Source of the DNA: Paracoccus versutus
Lineage (GTDB): Bacteria; Pseudomonadota; Alphaproteobacteria; Rhodobacterales; Rhodobacteraceae
Direction of reading: 5' to 3'
Assembly: GCF_000763885.1 (NCBI RefSeq)
Contig: NZ_JRKO01000006.1
Span: 1 to 64,000 of the forward strand
DNA length: 64,000 bases
Shown: positions 43,306-51,562 of the stretch, in pieces
Numbering within the stretch: position 1 is the first letter of the stretch
Layout: each line of letters begins with the position of its first letter
The notes under the pieces: generated by a model
The model's database searches: none
What the model saw: only the letters and a program-made list of their open reading frames with translations
Told to the model about the DNA's origin: nothing
Translations under genes and position numbers: made by a program

Positions 43306-43322
43306 CAATGGTTCTTCCATTG
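43306..43322. promoter_or_regulatory. Operator copy 1 of the 39-64 kb regulon
   Basis: CAATGGTTCTTCCATTG has perfect 6-bp arms (CAATGG/CCATTG) around 5 bases. Its right end runs into TTGACC, a possible -35 box for the aldehyde dehydrogenase gene with CATAAC 16 bp further on. It lies between two divergent catabolic genes. Matching sites occur at 45022, 48727 and 57086. Confidence 0.75.
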
Positions 43323-43377
43323 ACCTATGTGGTATGTCAATCATAACTTTCACAAGTTTCACGCGGCGGGAGGTAAT

Positions 43378-44820
43378 ATGAGCGCTGTTGATTATCCGAA
43401 TTCCGAACTGCTGATCGCGGGCGTCTGGCGCCAGGGGGCCGACAACGCAACGTATGAGGTGTCCAATCCCGCGACGGGCCGCGTGATCGGCAAAACGGCC
43501 CAGGTTGGGGCCGGTGATCTTGATGAAGTCGCTGCCGCCGCCTGGACTGGCTTTCTGGCCTGGCGCGACGTGCCGGCCCATGATCGCAGCCTGAAATTGC
43601 GGGCGGCGGCGCAACGGTTGCGCGATCAGGCAAACCAGATCGGGCATGTCATCACGCTGGAGCAGGGCAAGCCGCTGACTGAGGCCGTCGGTGAGGTGCT
43701 GACGTCCGCGGACGTCATCGACTGGTGTGCCGAAGAGGCCAAGCGCACCTATGGTCGGGTGATTCCGCCGCGCAATCCGCAAGCCCGGCAAATGGTCCTG
43801 CGCGAACCCATTGGCCCGGTGCTGGCGATCACGCCATGGAATTTTCCCATGTTGCAGGCCGCACGCAAGCTGTCCTCGGCTCTGGCGGCGGGGTGCTCGG
43901 TGATTCTGATGGGTTCGCGCAACACGCCTGCGACGCCTGCGCTTCTGATCCAGGCCTTTGTCGAGGCCGGAATTGGTGCCAATGCAGTGCAGGTCATCTC
44001 GGGCGATCCACAGGCCGTCAGCGAAAGGCTGATTGCCGATCCGCATGTCCGCAAGGTGACCTTCACCGGCTCGACCGAAGTCGGAAAGCGCATCGCCGCG
44101 CTGGCGGGGCAGCATATGAAACCCGCGACGATGGAACTAGGCGGCCATGCGCCGGTGCTGATCTTTGACGATGCCGATCTGGATCGGGCGATTCCCGAAC
44201 TTGTCGGGTTCAAGTTCATGAATGCGGGTCAGGTCTGCGCCTCGCCGACGCGGCTTTTGGTGCAGGCGGGCATTCACAAACGCTTCGTCGAGAAATGGAC
44301 CGAAGCGGCACGGCAGATCGTCGTCGGCGATGGGCTGGCGGCCGGTACCGGCATGGGGCCTTTGGTGAGCGATGCACGCAAGAATGCTGTTGATTCGCTG
44401 ATCGAAGAGGCGGCGAGTTGTGGCTCTCCCGTGGTCAGGGAGCGAGCGGGCGACCTGCCCCGGCTGGGCAGCTTCCTTGCGCCGACCCTGCTGACCGATG
44501 TGCCCCCTCATGCGCGGATCATGAACGAGGAGCCCTTTGGCCCGGTGGCCGCAGTGTTCCGTTTCGAAACCGCCGACGAGGCCATCGCCGAGGCCAATCG
44601 GTTGAGCTATGGCCTGTGCGCTTATGCCTATACAGGAGAACTGTCGCTGGCTAACCGCATCACCCGCGAAGTCGAGGCCGGTTCGGTGTCCGTGAACCAC
44701 ATCAACGTCGCCCTGCCGGAGGTGCCGTTTGGCGGGATCCGGGATTCGGGCTATGGCAGCGAGGGCGGCGCCGAGACGACCGAGCCCTATCTGGTGACGA
44801 AGTTCGTCTCGATGCTTTGA
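43378..44820 (+). CDS. NAD(P)-dependent aldehyde dehydrogenase (GabD-like)
   Basis: 480 residues. TPWNFPMLQAARKLSSALAA, FTGSTEVGKRIAALAGQHMK, the general-base Glu in MELGGHAPVLIFDDAD and the nucleophilic Cys in MNAGQVCASPTRLL are standard for the superfamily. NTPATPALLIQAF is unusual in place of the common K-P-(A/S)-E-x-T-P, because the coenzyme-binding Lys appears as Arg-Asn (SRNTPAT); this may alter cofactor binding. The ATG follows GGGAGG. The divergent GMC enzyme probably produces its aldehyde. Confidence 0.9.
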   Translation: MSAVDYPNSELLIAGVWRQGADNATYEVSNPATGRVIGKTAQVGAGDLDEVAAAAWTGFLAWRDVPAHDRSLKLRAAAQRLRDQANQIGHVITLEQGKPLTEAVGEVLTSADVIDWCAEEAKRTYGRVIPPRNPQARQMVLREPIGPVLAITPWNFPMLQAARKLSSALAAGCSVILMGSRNTPATPALLIQAFVEAGIGANAVQVISGDPQAVSERLIADPHVRKVTFTGSTEVGKRIAALAGQHMKPATMELGGHAPVLIFDDADLDRAIPELVGFKFMNAGQVCASPTRLLVQAGIHKRFVEKWTEAARQIVVGDGLAAGTGMGPLVSDARKNAVDSLIEEAASCGSPVVRERAGDLPRLGSFLAPTLLTDVPPHARIMNEEPFGPVAAVFRFETADEAIAEANRLSYGLCAYAYTGELSLANRITREVEAGSVSVNHINVALPEVPFGGIRDSGYGSEGGAETTEPYLVTKFVSML

Positions 44821-45143
44821 ACGCATCCGCTGTCCGGGCTGCGCATGGCTCGGACAGATTCCATCTTTTGCAGATCGGCAAGCGACGCCACGTCGCCAAA
44901 AAACCCCCGGTGACACTTGCCGAGACGCTGCATGTTCGGGGTGCCTCGCCGTCGCATTGGACCTCTTCAGATTTCGCTCTCCATACTCGGCATCGTGTTT
45001 TGTGCGGGTGCAAGCAAAACCTAATGGTTGATCCATTGACAAATGCTTTCCGCTGGCACATGATAGCTTCGAGGGCATGGGATCTTCCGGCCCGGATGGG
45101 GCTGACGGTCCACTGTAACCGGCTGATATGAATGGAGGAGTGC
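44821..45143 (+). promoter_or_regulatory. Promoter region of the gentisate-dioxygenase-like gene, with operator copy 2
   Basis: This 323-bp gap contains no gene. TAATGGTTGATCCATTG at 45022-45038 is the second copy of the shared operator and overlaps a -35 TTGACA (45036-45041), followed after 17 bp by CATGAT as a -10 box. The overlap predicts repression. GGAGG precedes the start at 45144. Confidence 0.7.
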
Positions 45144-46184
45144 ATGGCTGAGGTGCAGATGGTTGATGCCGATGAGCGGCGGACGCTGATTGCCGAACTT
45201 GAGAAATACAATTTTCGGGTCAGCTCGCCCGACCGCCCCTTGTTCACCAAGGAGCCGAATTCCTCCATGGTGCCGGTCCTGTGGAAGGCCGGGGATATTG
45301 CCGAACAGCTGGAACAGATCGGCTCGCGGCTGAAGCTTCAGGCGGGGGGCGCGCGCCGGACCCTGCAACTCAGCAATCCTGGACTGCCTTATGGCACGAC
45401 GCCGACCTTTTGGGTGTCGATCCAGTATATCCTGCCCGGAGAGATCGCGACGGCGCACCGTCACATGGCCTCGGCATTGCGCTTCATCATGCAGGGCGAG
45501 GGGGCCGATACCACCGTCGACGGCGAAATGTATCAGATCAACGAGGGCGATCTGGTGCTGACCCCGAACTGGACCTGGCACGATCACGAACACAAGGGCA
45601 GCGAGCCGATGGTCTGGATCGATGTCCTGGACATCTCGCTGGTGCGGTCCTGCCATGCCGTGTTCTTCGAGGATTTTGAATCCGCGCGGCAGACACCCAA
45701 TGTGATCCCGGACGAATCCTATCGCCGCTTCGGCAGCGGCCTGATGCGGCCGCTGCGCCGGCCCGAGCCGAAGAAATACAGCCCGCTGCTCGCCTATACT
45801 AGCGCCATGTCTGAAGAGGCGCTGCGGCAGGCAGCGGGGCTCGACCCGGATCCCTATGACGACGTGATCCTGGAATATCAGAACCCTTTGACCGGCGAGT
45901 CGGCCCTGCCGACCATCGGCACGCGGCTGCAGATGCTGCGTCCGGGCACGCACACGCGCGCGCATCGTCACACTGGCAGTGCCGTCTATTACGTGGTGCG
46001 GGGCGAGGGGGCGACGATCATCGACGGCCGGCGTTTCGAGTGGGCCAAGGGCGATTTCCTGGCGCTGCCGCCTTGGGCCGTGCATGAGCATCTCAATACC
46101 GGGCAAAGCGAAGCCGTATTGTTCCAGGTGAACGACATCCCCGCCCTCGAGAAGCTCGGCTTCTATCGCGAGCAGCCGGCCTGA
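45144..46184 (+). CDS. Gentisate 1,2-dioxygenase-like bicupin enzyme
   Basis: 346 residues with two cupin domains. The first has AHRHMASALRFIMQGEGADT and LTPNWTWHDHEHKG, which provide the Fe(II)-binding histidines of gentisate/salicylate 1,2-dioxygenases; the second has AHRHTGSAVYYVVRGEGATI and ALPPWAVHEHLN. Family enzymes open the ring of gentisate or 1-hydroxy-2-naphthoate between C1 and C2 to give maleylpyruvate-type products. The next gene, 76 bp downstream, encodes a flavoprotein hydroxylase that could make the dihydroxy substrate. Start chosen by the upstream GGAGG. Confidence 0.88.
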   Translation: MAEVQMVDADERRTLIAELEKYNFRVSSPDRPLFTKEPNSSMVPVLWKAGDIAEQLEQIGSRLKLQAGGARRTLQLSNPGLPYGTTPTFWVSIQYILPGEIATAHRHMASALRFIMQGEGADTTVDGEMYQINEGDLVLTPNWTWHDHEHKGSEPMVWIDVLDISLVRSCHAVFFEDFESARQTPNVIPDESYRRFGSGLMRPLRRPEPKKYSPLLAYTSAMSEEALRQAAGLDPDPYDDVILEYQNPLTGESALPTIGTRLQMLRPGTHTRAHRHTGSAVYYVVRGEGATIIDGRRFEWAKGDFLALPPWAVHEHLNTGQSEAVLFQVNDIPALEKLGFYREQPA

Positions 46185-46260
46185 CGCGGAACCTCGTCGC
46201 GGGCCTTGCCCGCAGTCACCAGGCGCGCGCTGCGCCTGCCACCATTCAGGGAAGATAAGT

Positions 46261-47907
46261 ATGGACACTCCTGTTTTGATCGTCGGCGCTGGCCCGATCG
46301 GCCTGGCGCTCGCCGGGGATCTGGGCTTTCGCGGCACCGCTTGCACGCTGGTCGAGCGGAGCGACGGCCAGATCCTGCAACCGAAAATGGACATGGTCGG
46401 CATCCGCACCATGGAGTTCTGCCGCCGCTGGGGCATCGTGCCCTGGGTGGAAAGTGCCGGCTACAACCGCGCCTATCCGCAGGATTGCGCCTGGGTGACG
46501 TCGCTGACCGGCCACGAATTCGGGCGCGAGGTCTTTCCGGCCCCGCAGGACGAGAAATGCCCGGCGCAAAGCCCGCAGAAGCGCGAGCGCTGCCCGCAGA
46601 ATTTCTTCGACCCGGTGCTGCGCCGCTTTGCCAGCCAGTATCCGTATGTCTCCCTGCGCTACCGCACCGAGCTGATCGGCTTCGTCGAGGACGAGGACGG
46701 CGTTCTCAGCACGCTGCGCGACCTCGAAAGCGGCGAGACCTTCGAGATCCGCTCGCAATACCTGGTCGGCACGGATGGCGGGGCCAGCAGCGTGCGGCAG
46801 GCGCTGGGCATCGCCATGTCGGGCGAGCCGACCCTGACCTATACCACCAATGTGGTGTTCCGCACCGAAAACCTGGAAGGGCTGCACCACCTGCGCCCGG
46901 CCTATCGCTATATCTTCATCGGCCCCGAGGGAACCTGGGCCACGCTCGTCGCCATCAACGGCCGCGACCAGTGGCGCTTCTCGCTGGTGGGGGACGACAG
47001 GATGCAGACCCATTCCGAGGAGGTGATGCGCGCAGCCATCATCCGCGCGGTCGGCAAGGAGTTCGATTTCGAGATCCTGTCGTTGTTGCCCTGGGTCCGT
47101 CGCCAGCTAGTCGCGGACAGCTATGGCACCAAGCGGGTTTTCCTGGCCGGGGACGCGGCGCACCTGACCTCGCCCACCGGCGGCTTTGGGATGAACACGG
47201 GCATCCAGGACGCGGTGAACCTGTCGTGGAAGCTTGCCGCGACGATCGAGGGCTGGGGCGGACCGAACCTGCTGGGCTCCTACGAGGCAGAGATGCGGCC
47301 GGTGGCGATCCGCAACGTGTCCGAGGCGACCGGCAACCTCAAGCGGATGCTGTCGCCGCGGGTGGTTTCTCCGGGCCCCGAGATGTTCGCCGACACCCCC
47401 GAAGCGGAGCAGAAGCGCCGCGAGTTCGGCGAGGCCTATACCGAGCTGATGAAGCGGGAATGGTTCTCGATCGGCATCCATCTTGGCTATATGTTCGAGG
47501 GCTCGCCCATCGTCATTCCCGACGGCACGCCCCGTCCCGAGGATACCGTGCAGACCTATACCCCGACCTCGCGGCCCGGCTCGCGCGCGCCGCATGTCTG
47601 GCTTGAGCCCGGCAAGTCGATTCTCGACCTGTTCGGCAAGGAATTCGTCCTGTTGCGCTTTGGCGAGGATGCGCCCTCCGGCGACGGGCTTGCCACTGAG
47701 GCGGCAGCGCGCGGGGTGCCGTTCCGGGTCGTCGCCATCGACAATGCCGAAGCCGCGGCACTTTACGAACGCCGGCTCGTCCTGGTGCGGCCGGACGGGC
47801 AAGTGGTCTGGCGCGACGACGCCGCCCCGGCGCGGCCGAGCGAGATCATCGACGCCGTGCGCGGCATCGCCGACGGCCAGGCGCTGGGCATCCGCAGTGC
47901 GGCCTGA
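46261..47907 (+). CDS. FAD-dependent aromatic hydroxylase (PheA/TfdB/MhpA family)
   Basis: 548 residues. The Rossmann motif VLIVGAGPIGLALAGDLGFR opens the protein; YLVGTDGGASSVRQALGI is the DG motif and KRVFLAGDAAHLTSPTGGFG with MNTGIQDAVNLSWKL the GD motif of class A flavoprotein monooxygenases. A C-terminal thioredoxin-like domain, ending with RLVLVRPDGQVVWR, is typical of the phenol-hydroxylase-like subgroup. It hydroxylates an aromatic ring with NAD(P)H and O2. Being directly downstream of the gentisate dioxygenase-like gene, it probably forms that enzyme's substrate; the exact phenolic acid is not predictable. Confidence 0.9.
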   Translation: MDTPVLIVGAGPIGLALAGDLGFRGTACTLVERSDGQILQPKMDMVGIRTMEFCRRWGIVPWVESAGYNRAYPQDCAWVTSLTGHEFGREVFPAPQDEKCPAQSPQKRERCPQNFFDPVLRRFASQYPYVSLRYRTELIGFVEDEDGVLSTLRDLESGETFEIRSQYLVGTDGGASSVRQALGIAMSGEPTLTYTTNVVFRTENLEGLHHLRPAYRYIFIGPEGTWATLVAINGRDQWRFSLVGDDRMQTHSEEVMRAAIIRAVGKEFDFEILSLLPWVRRQLVADSYGTKRVFLAGDAAHLTSPTGGFGMNTGIQDAVNLSWKLAATIEGWGGPNLLGSYEAEMRPVAIRNVSEATGNLKRMLSPRVVSPGPEMFADTPEAEQKRREFGEAYTELMKREWFSIGIHLGYMFEGSPIVIPDGTPRPEDTVQTYTPTSRPGSRAPHVWLEPGKSILDLFGKEFVLLRFGEDAPSGDGLATEAAARGVPFRVVAIDNAEAAALYERRLVLVRPDGQVVWRDDAAPARPSEIIDAVRGIADGQALGIRSAA

Positions 47908-47932
47908 GCGCGGCATTGATCGGCAGCTTCGG

Positions 47933-47961
47933 GGCGCGGCGGGAAACCCGCCGCGCCTTTT
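47933..47961 (+). terminator. Intrinsic terminator after the hydroxylase gene
   Basis: GGCGCGGCGGG and CCCGCCGCGCC are perfect 11-bp complements separated by AAA and followed by TTTT. It lies between the convergent hydroxylase and dienelactone hydrolase genes. Confidence 0.88.
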
Positions 47962-47982
47962 CATCTATCTGCCCGACCCGGC

Positions 47983-48660
47983 CTACGGCTTGCCGTCCAT
48001 ATGACGGTCGAAAAAGGCCAGGCTGCGCTGCCAGGCCAGGGTGGCGGCGGGTTCCACATAGCTGGCCCGCTCGGTGCAGCCGAAGCCGTGCCCGGCTTCA
48101 TAGATGAAGACCTCGACATCCGGGCGGGCGTTCCGCACCTGCAGCGCGTCCTCCAGCGGGATGGCGTGATCCTTGTCGCCATAGTGCAACTGCACGGGAC
48201 AGTTCAACCGGGCATCGAGATCGGCGGCGATTCCGGTGCCGTACCAGCCGACCGCGGCATCGAAAGCCGTGCTGCGCGAAGCGGCCTGCCAGCACAGCGC
48301 GCCGCCCATGCAGAAGCCGATGATTCCCTTGCGTCCGGGCAGCAGCGCTGCCGCCGCCAGAATGTCGTCGAGCGCCAGGGCCTCGTCGAGTTGGCGCCGG
48401 ATTGCCATGCCCTCCTGCGCCTCCTCGCGGCTGTAACCGCGCTCATAGCCGCGGCTGACGCGGTCGAAAAGAGCAGGGGCAATGACGCGATAGCCCAGAT
48501 CAGCCAGTTTTTGGCACACCGAGCGGACGTAGTGATTCACGCCGAAAATTTCCTGCACCACGACCAGCGAACGGGTGGCTGCGGGCGGGCCGGCGCACCA
48601 GGCCGAAAGGACGTGGCCGTCGCTTGCGGTGACGTCGATAAAGCCGGGGGTTTTGTACAT
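47983..48660 (-). CDS. Dienelactone-hydrolase-family protein
   Basis: 225 residues. The catalytic Cys is in IGFCMGGALCWQ, the Asp in LHYGDKDHAIP and the His in IYEAGHGFGC, the ordered triad of dienelactone hydrolases; LVVVQEIFGVNHYVRSVCQK is the conserved Glu-containing loop. Members hydrolyse dienelactones or other cyclic esters formed during ring cleavage. It is divergent from a CoA-transferase gene and shares an operator with it (48727-48743). Confidence 0.88.
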   Translation of the reverse strand: MYKTPGFIDVTASDGHVLSAWCAGPPAATRSLVVVQEIFGVNHYVRSVCQKLADLGYRVIAPALFDRVSRGYERGYSREEAQEGMAIRRQLDEALALDDILAAAALLPGRKGIIGFCMGGALCWQAASRSTAFDAAVGWYGTGIAADLDARLNCPVQLHYGDKDHAIPLEDALQVRNARPDVEVFIYEAGHGFGCTERASYVEPAATLAWQRSLAFFDRHMDGKP

Positions 48661-48726
48661 AGGGCACCTTTCCGAAAGTCCTGTCTATTTCTGCTTGACT
48701 TCTATCCAGCAGTTGAGGATAAAAGT

Positions 48727-48743
48727 CAAAGGTTGAGCCAATG
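48727..48743. promoter_or_regulatory. Operator copy 3 of the 39-64 kb regulon
   Basis: CAAAGGTTGAGCCAATG fits the shared pattern CAWWGG-N5-CCAWTG. On the minus strand it runs into TTGACT (-35) with GATAGA 17 bp downstream, for the dienelactone hydrolase gene. It also lies about 43 bp upstream of the CoA-transferase start on the plus strand. Confidence 0.65.
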
Positions 48744-48785
48744 TGCCATTCGGTCGATGCCGGAGGCGAGAAAGAAGGAGGCGTC

Positions 48786-49970
48786 ATGACCGGTGCTTTG
48801 GATGGAATCCGCGTGCTGGACTTCACGCAGATGATGAACGGCCCCATGGGGACCATGCTTCTTGCGGATTTCGGGGCGGACGTGATCAAGGTCGAGCCGC
48901 CGCAGGGCGACACGTTCCGCAAGACAGGCGAGACGTTCCTGGGCGACGATGCTGCCTATTTCCTGACGATGAACCGCAACAAGCGCAGCGTCGTCCTTGA
49001 TCTCGGCACGGAGGCAGGCAAGCGAGCCGCCCGCGAACTGGCGAAGCATGTCGACATCGTCGCGGTGAACTTCCGTCCGGGCATCGCCGAGAAGCTGGGG
49101 ATCACCTACGAGGAACTCAGCGCCGAGAATCCCGGGCTGATCTATTGCCAGACCACCGCCTTCGGGACTGAAGGCGACGACAGCACCCGTCCGGGCATGG
49201 ATCCGGTGATCCAGGCGTTGTCTGGCCTGATGCAATTGACCGGCGACGAAAAGACCGGTCCGCTGAAGACCGGCATGCCCTATTGCGACCTGATCACGCC
49301 CCTGCTTTCAACCATCGGCGTCATGGCCGCCCTGAACGCCCGGCAGAAGACCGGCAAGGGCCAGCGCATCGACCTGTCGATGATGGACGCCACCATCTAC
49401 AGCATGATCCCGCGCGATTCCTATTACTTCTCGACGGGCGATACGCCGGCCCGCATGGGCAATGCGCATTGGCAGATCGTGCCCTATAATACCTATGAGA
49501 CCTCCGACAAGCGCCACGTCATGATCATCGCCCATACCGACAAGTTCTGGCGGGCGTTGGCGGGGGCGGTGGGGGCTGACGATCTCCTGGCGGATGAGCG
49601 CCTTGCGACCAAGGAGGGGCGTCTGGCCCATCGCGAGATCGTCGATGCCGGGCTGGCGCGAGCCTTTGCAAAAAAGCCCATGGCGCATTGGAACAAGGTG
49701 CTTCTGGAAGCCGGGACCATGTTCGCGCCGGTGGCGACCTTCGACGAGGTTTTCGCGGATCCGCGCATCCAGCGCGACTTGGTGGTCGAACTGGATCATC
49801 CGCGGGCGGGCCGCTTCAAGCTTCTGGCCAATCCGCTGAAGCTTTCGGGAACGCCGCTGAGAAAGGTCTCGCGCCCGCCGGTCCTGGGGGAGCATACCGA
49901 AGAGGTTCTGGCTGAATTCGGCATCGTCCTGGACAGGGAAGGCCGGACCGGTAGGCTTGAGGAGGCCTGA
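48786..49970 (+). CDS. Family III CoA-transferase (CaiB/BaiF type), copy 1
   Basis: 394 residues. LDFTQMMNGPMGTMLLADFG then ADVIKVEPPQGDTFRK is the family's N-terminal signature; the catalytic Asp is in TRPGMDPVIQALSGLM. Such enzymes transfer CoA between carboxylic acids, usually to activate a catabolic substrate. The ATG at 48786 follows AGGAGG; an upstream in-frame ATG is within the operator region. The P450 operon begins 87 bp downstream on the same strand. A second CaiB gene lies at 57.1 kb. Confidence 0.92.
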   Translation: MTGALDGIRVLDFTQMMNGPMGTMLLADFGADVIKVEPPQGDTFRKTGETFLGDDAAYFLTMNRNKRSVVLDLGTEAGKRAARELAKHVDIVAVNFRPGIAEKLGITYEELSAENPGLIYCQTTAFGTEGDDSTRPGMDPVIQALSGLMQLTGDEKTGPLKTGMPYCDLITPLLSTIGVMAALNARQKTGKGQRIDLSMMDATIYSMIPRDSYYFSTGDTPARMGNAHWQIVPYNTYETSDKRHVMIIAHTDKFWRALAGAVGADDLLADERLATKEGRLAHREIVDAGLARAFAKKPMAHWNKVLLEAGTMFAPVATFDEVFADPRIQRDLVVELDHPRAGRFKLLANPLKLSGTPLRKVSRPPVLGEHTEEVLAEFGIVLDREGRTGRLEEA

Positions 49971-49988
49971 CCGGCGCCGATACGACAA

Positions 49989-50008
49989 GCTGCATCGGTC
50001 GATGCAGC
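49989..50008. repeat. 9-bp-arm palindrome upstream of the P450 gene
   Basis: GCTGCATCG and CGATGCAGC are perfect complements separated by GT. A 2-base loop makes a transcript hairpin unlikely, so a DNA-binding site is more probable. It lies 50 bp upstream of the P450 start and differs from the shared operator. Confidence 0.7.
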
Positions 50009-50057
50009 GACCCGAATAACGGGACCTGGGTGGACAGGTTCCAAGGAGGAGAAAGCA

Positions 50058-51302
50058 ATGTACCCGTCGTCCATTGACACGTCAGAGCGTTCCGTCGGTG
50101 AAGACGGGCTGCCGAACTTTCCGATGCGGCGTTGTCCCTTTGCGCCGCCGGCGGAATATGCCGAAATCCGCAAGAAGCCGGGGCTGAGCAAGGTCCGCAT
50201 GCCGGACGGCGCCTGGGCGTGGATCGTCACCCGCCATAACGAGGTCAAGCAGGTGCTGGGCGACAACCGCTTTTCCACGGTGCCCTCGACGCCCAACTAT
50301 CCGATGATCGCGCCGGCGCGCGCGTCGCTGCTACGCAACGAGCATCCCGCGACGCTGATCCGCATGGACCCACCCGAACACACCAAGCATCGCCGGATGT
50401 TCTCGCGCGAGTTCATGGTCAAGACCGTCGAGGCGATGAAGCCCTATCTGAACGATCTCGTCGACCGGCTGCTCGACGAGATGGAGGCCAAGGGCGGCAG
50501 CTGCGATTTTGCCGAGGTCTTCGCCCTGGCGCTGCCGACCACAGTGATCTCGAACATGCTGGGCGTGCCCTACGAGGACCAGGAATATTTCCACGAACGC
50601 GCCCTGCAGAAGCTCGACCTGAAGGCGGACCCTGAAGTTCCGCTGCGGGCCGGGCGCGAAATGCGCGAGTATCTGGACGGGCTGATCACCCGCAAGCTCG
50701 AGGCGGCCGAGCCGGCAGACGACCTGATCACCCGGATGCTGCACAACTACATGCTGCCCGGCCACATCACCCGCGCGGAGGCGCTGGCGACCGCCGAGCT
50801 TCTGCTGATGGGCGGGCACGAGACCACGGCGAACATGATCGCCCTTGGCTGCCTTTCGCTGCTGCTGCACCCCGATCAAAAGGACGCACTGGTGGCCGAC
50901 CCGTCGCTGGTGGTGGGCGCGGTCGAGGAGATGCTGCGTTTCCACACCATCGTGCATTACAACGGTCCGCGGGTGGCGCTGGAGGATGTCGAGGTTGGCG
51001 GAACCCTGATCCGCAAGGGCGACGGGGTTTTGGCGCTGATCAGCGCCGCGAACCGTGACCCGGCCGCCTTCGACGATCCCGACCGCTTCGACATTCGCCG
51101 CAAGGCGCTGCATCATGTGGCCTTCAGCTTCGGTTCGCATCAATGTCTGGGCCAGGCCCTGGCGCGGGCCGAGCTGCAGATCGTGTTCAGCAAGCTGTTC
51201 CAGCGCTTCCCGAACCTGAAGCTTGCGGTCCCGGTCGAGGAGCTGGAATTCCGCTATGACGCTTTCGTCTACGGTATCGAAAAGCTCCCCGTCACCTGGT
51301 GA
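50058..51302 (+). CDS. Cytochrome P450, class I bacterial type
   Basis: 414 residues. The I-helix is LLMGGHETTANMIALG (acid-Thr pair, near 251), the K-helix EEMLRF supplies ExxR, and FSFGSHQCLGQALARAEL carries the haem-ligating Cys363. DPPEHTKHRRMFSREFMVK is the usual C-helix heme-contact stretch. The next two genes encode a 3Fe-4S ferredoxin and a ferredoxin reductase, so a complete monooxygenase system is present. Sequence style is close to actinobacterial-like soluble P450s. Substrate unknown; the following aldehyde dehydrogenase and GMC genes suggest that an alkyl or methoxyl carbon is hydroxylated and then oxidised. Confidence 0.93.
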   Translation: MYPSSIDTSERSVGEDGLPNFPMRRCPFAPPAEYAEIRKKPGLSKVRMPDGAWAWIVTRHNEVKQVLGDNRFSTVPSTPNYPMIAPARASLLRNEHPATLIRMDPPEHTKHRRMFSREFMVKTVEAMKPYLNDLVDRLLDEMEAKGGSCDFAEVFALALPTTVISNMLGVPYEDQEYFHERALQKLDLKADPEVPLRAGREMREYLDGLITRKLEAAEPADDLITRMLHNYMLPGHITRAEALATAELLLMGGHETTANMIALGCLSLLLHPDQKDALVADPSLVVGAVEEMLRFHTIVHYNGPRVALEDVEVGGTLIRKGDGVLALISAANRDPAAFDDPDRFDIRRKALHHVAFSFGSHQCLGQALARAELQIVFSKLFQRFPNLKLAVPVEELEFRYDAFVYGIEKLPVTW

Positions 51303-51358
51303 CGGGGGAAACGCCCGAAGCGCCCCGGCGCCCGCGGCTGCCAATGAGGAGGATGGCA

Positions 51359-51562
51359 ATGAAAATCACGGTCGATATGGACAAGTGCATTGGCGCGGGG
51401 CTTTGCGTGGTCGCGGCTCCCCAGGTCTTTGCGCAGAACGACGATGACGGGCTGGTGATCGTGCTGAACGAGAACCCGCCTGCGGATCAGCACGAAGCGG
51501 TGCGCGAGGCGGCCCGCCTGTGCCCGGCTCTGGTCATCCATCTGCAGGACGACAATGACTGA
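51359..51562 (+). CDS. Small 3Fe-4S-type ferredoxin, P450 partner
   Basis: 67 residues: MKITVDMDKCIGAGLCVVAA then PQVFAQNDDDGLVIVL and RLCPALVIHL. The pattern C-x5-C-x(n)-CP, with Ala-Gly in place of the fourth Cys, indicates a [3Fe-4S] cluster as in actinobacterial P450 redox partners. GGAGG lies 6 bp upstream of the ATG at 51359. The gene overlaps the reductase gene by 8 bp. Confidence 0.9.
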   Translation: MKITVDMDKCIGAGLCVVAAPQVFAQNDDDGLVIVLNENPPADQHEAVREAARLCPALVIHLQDDND

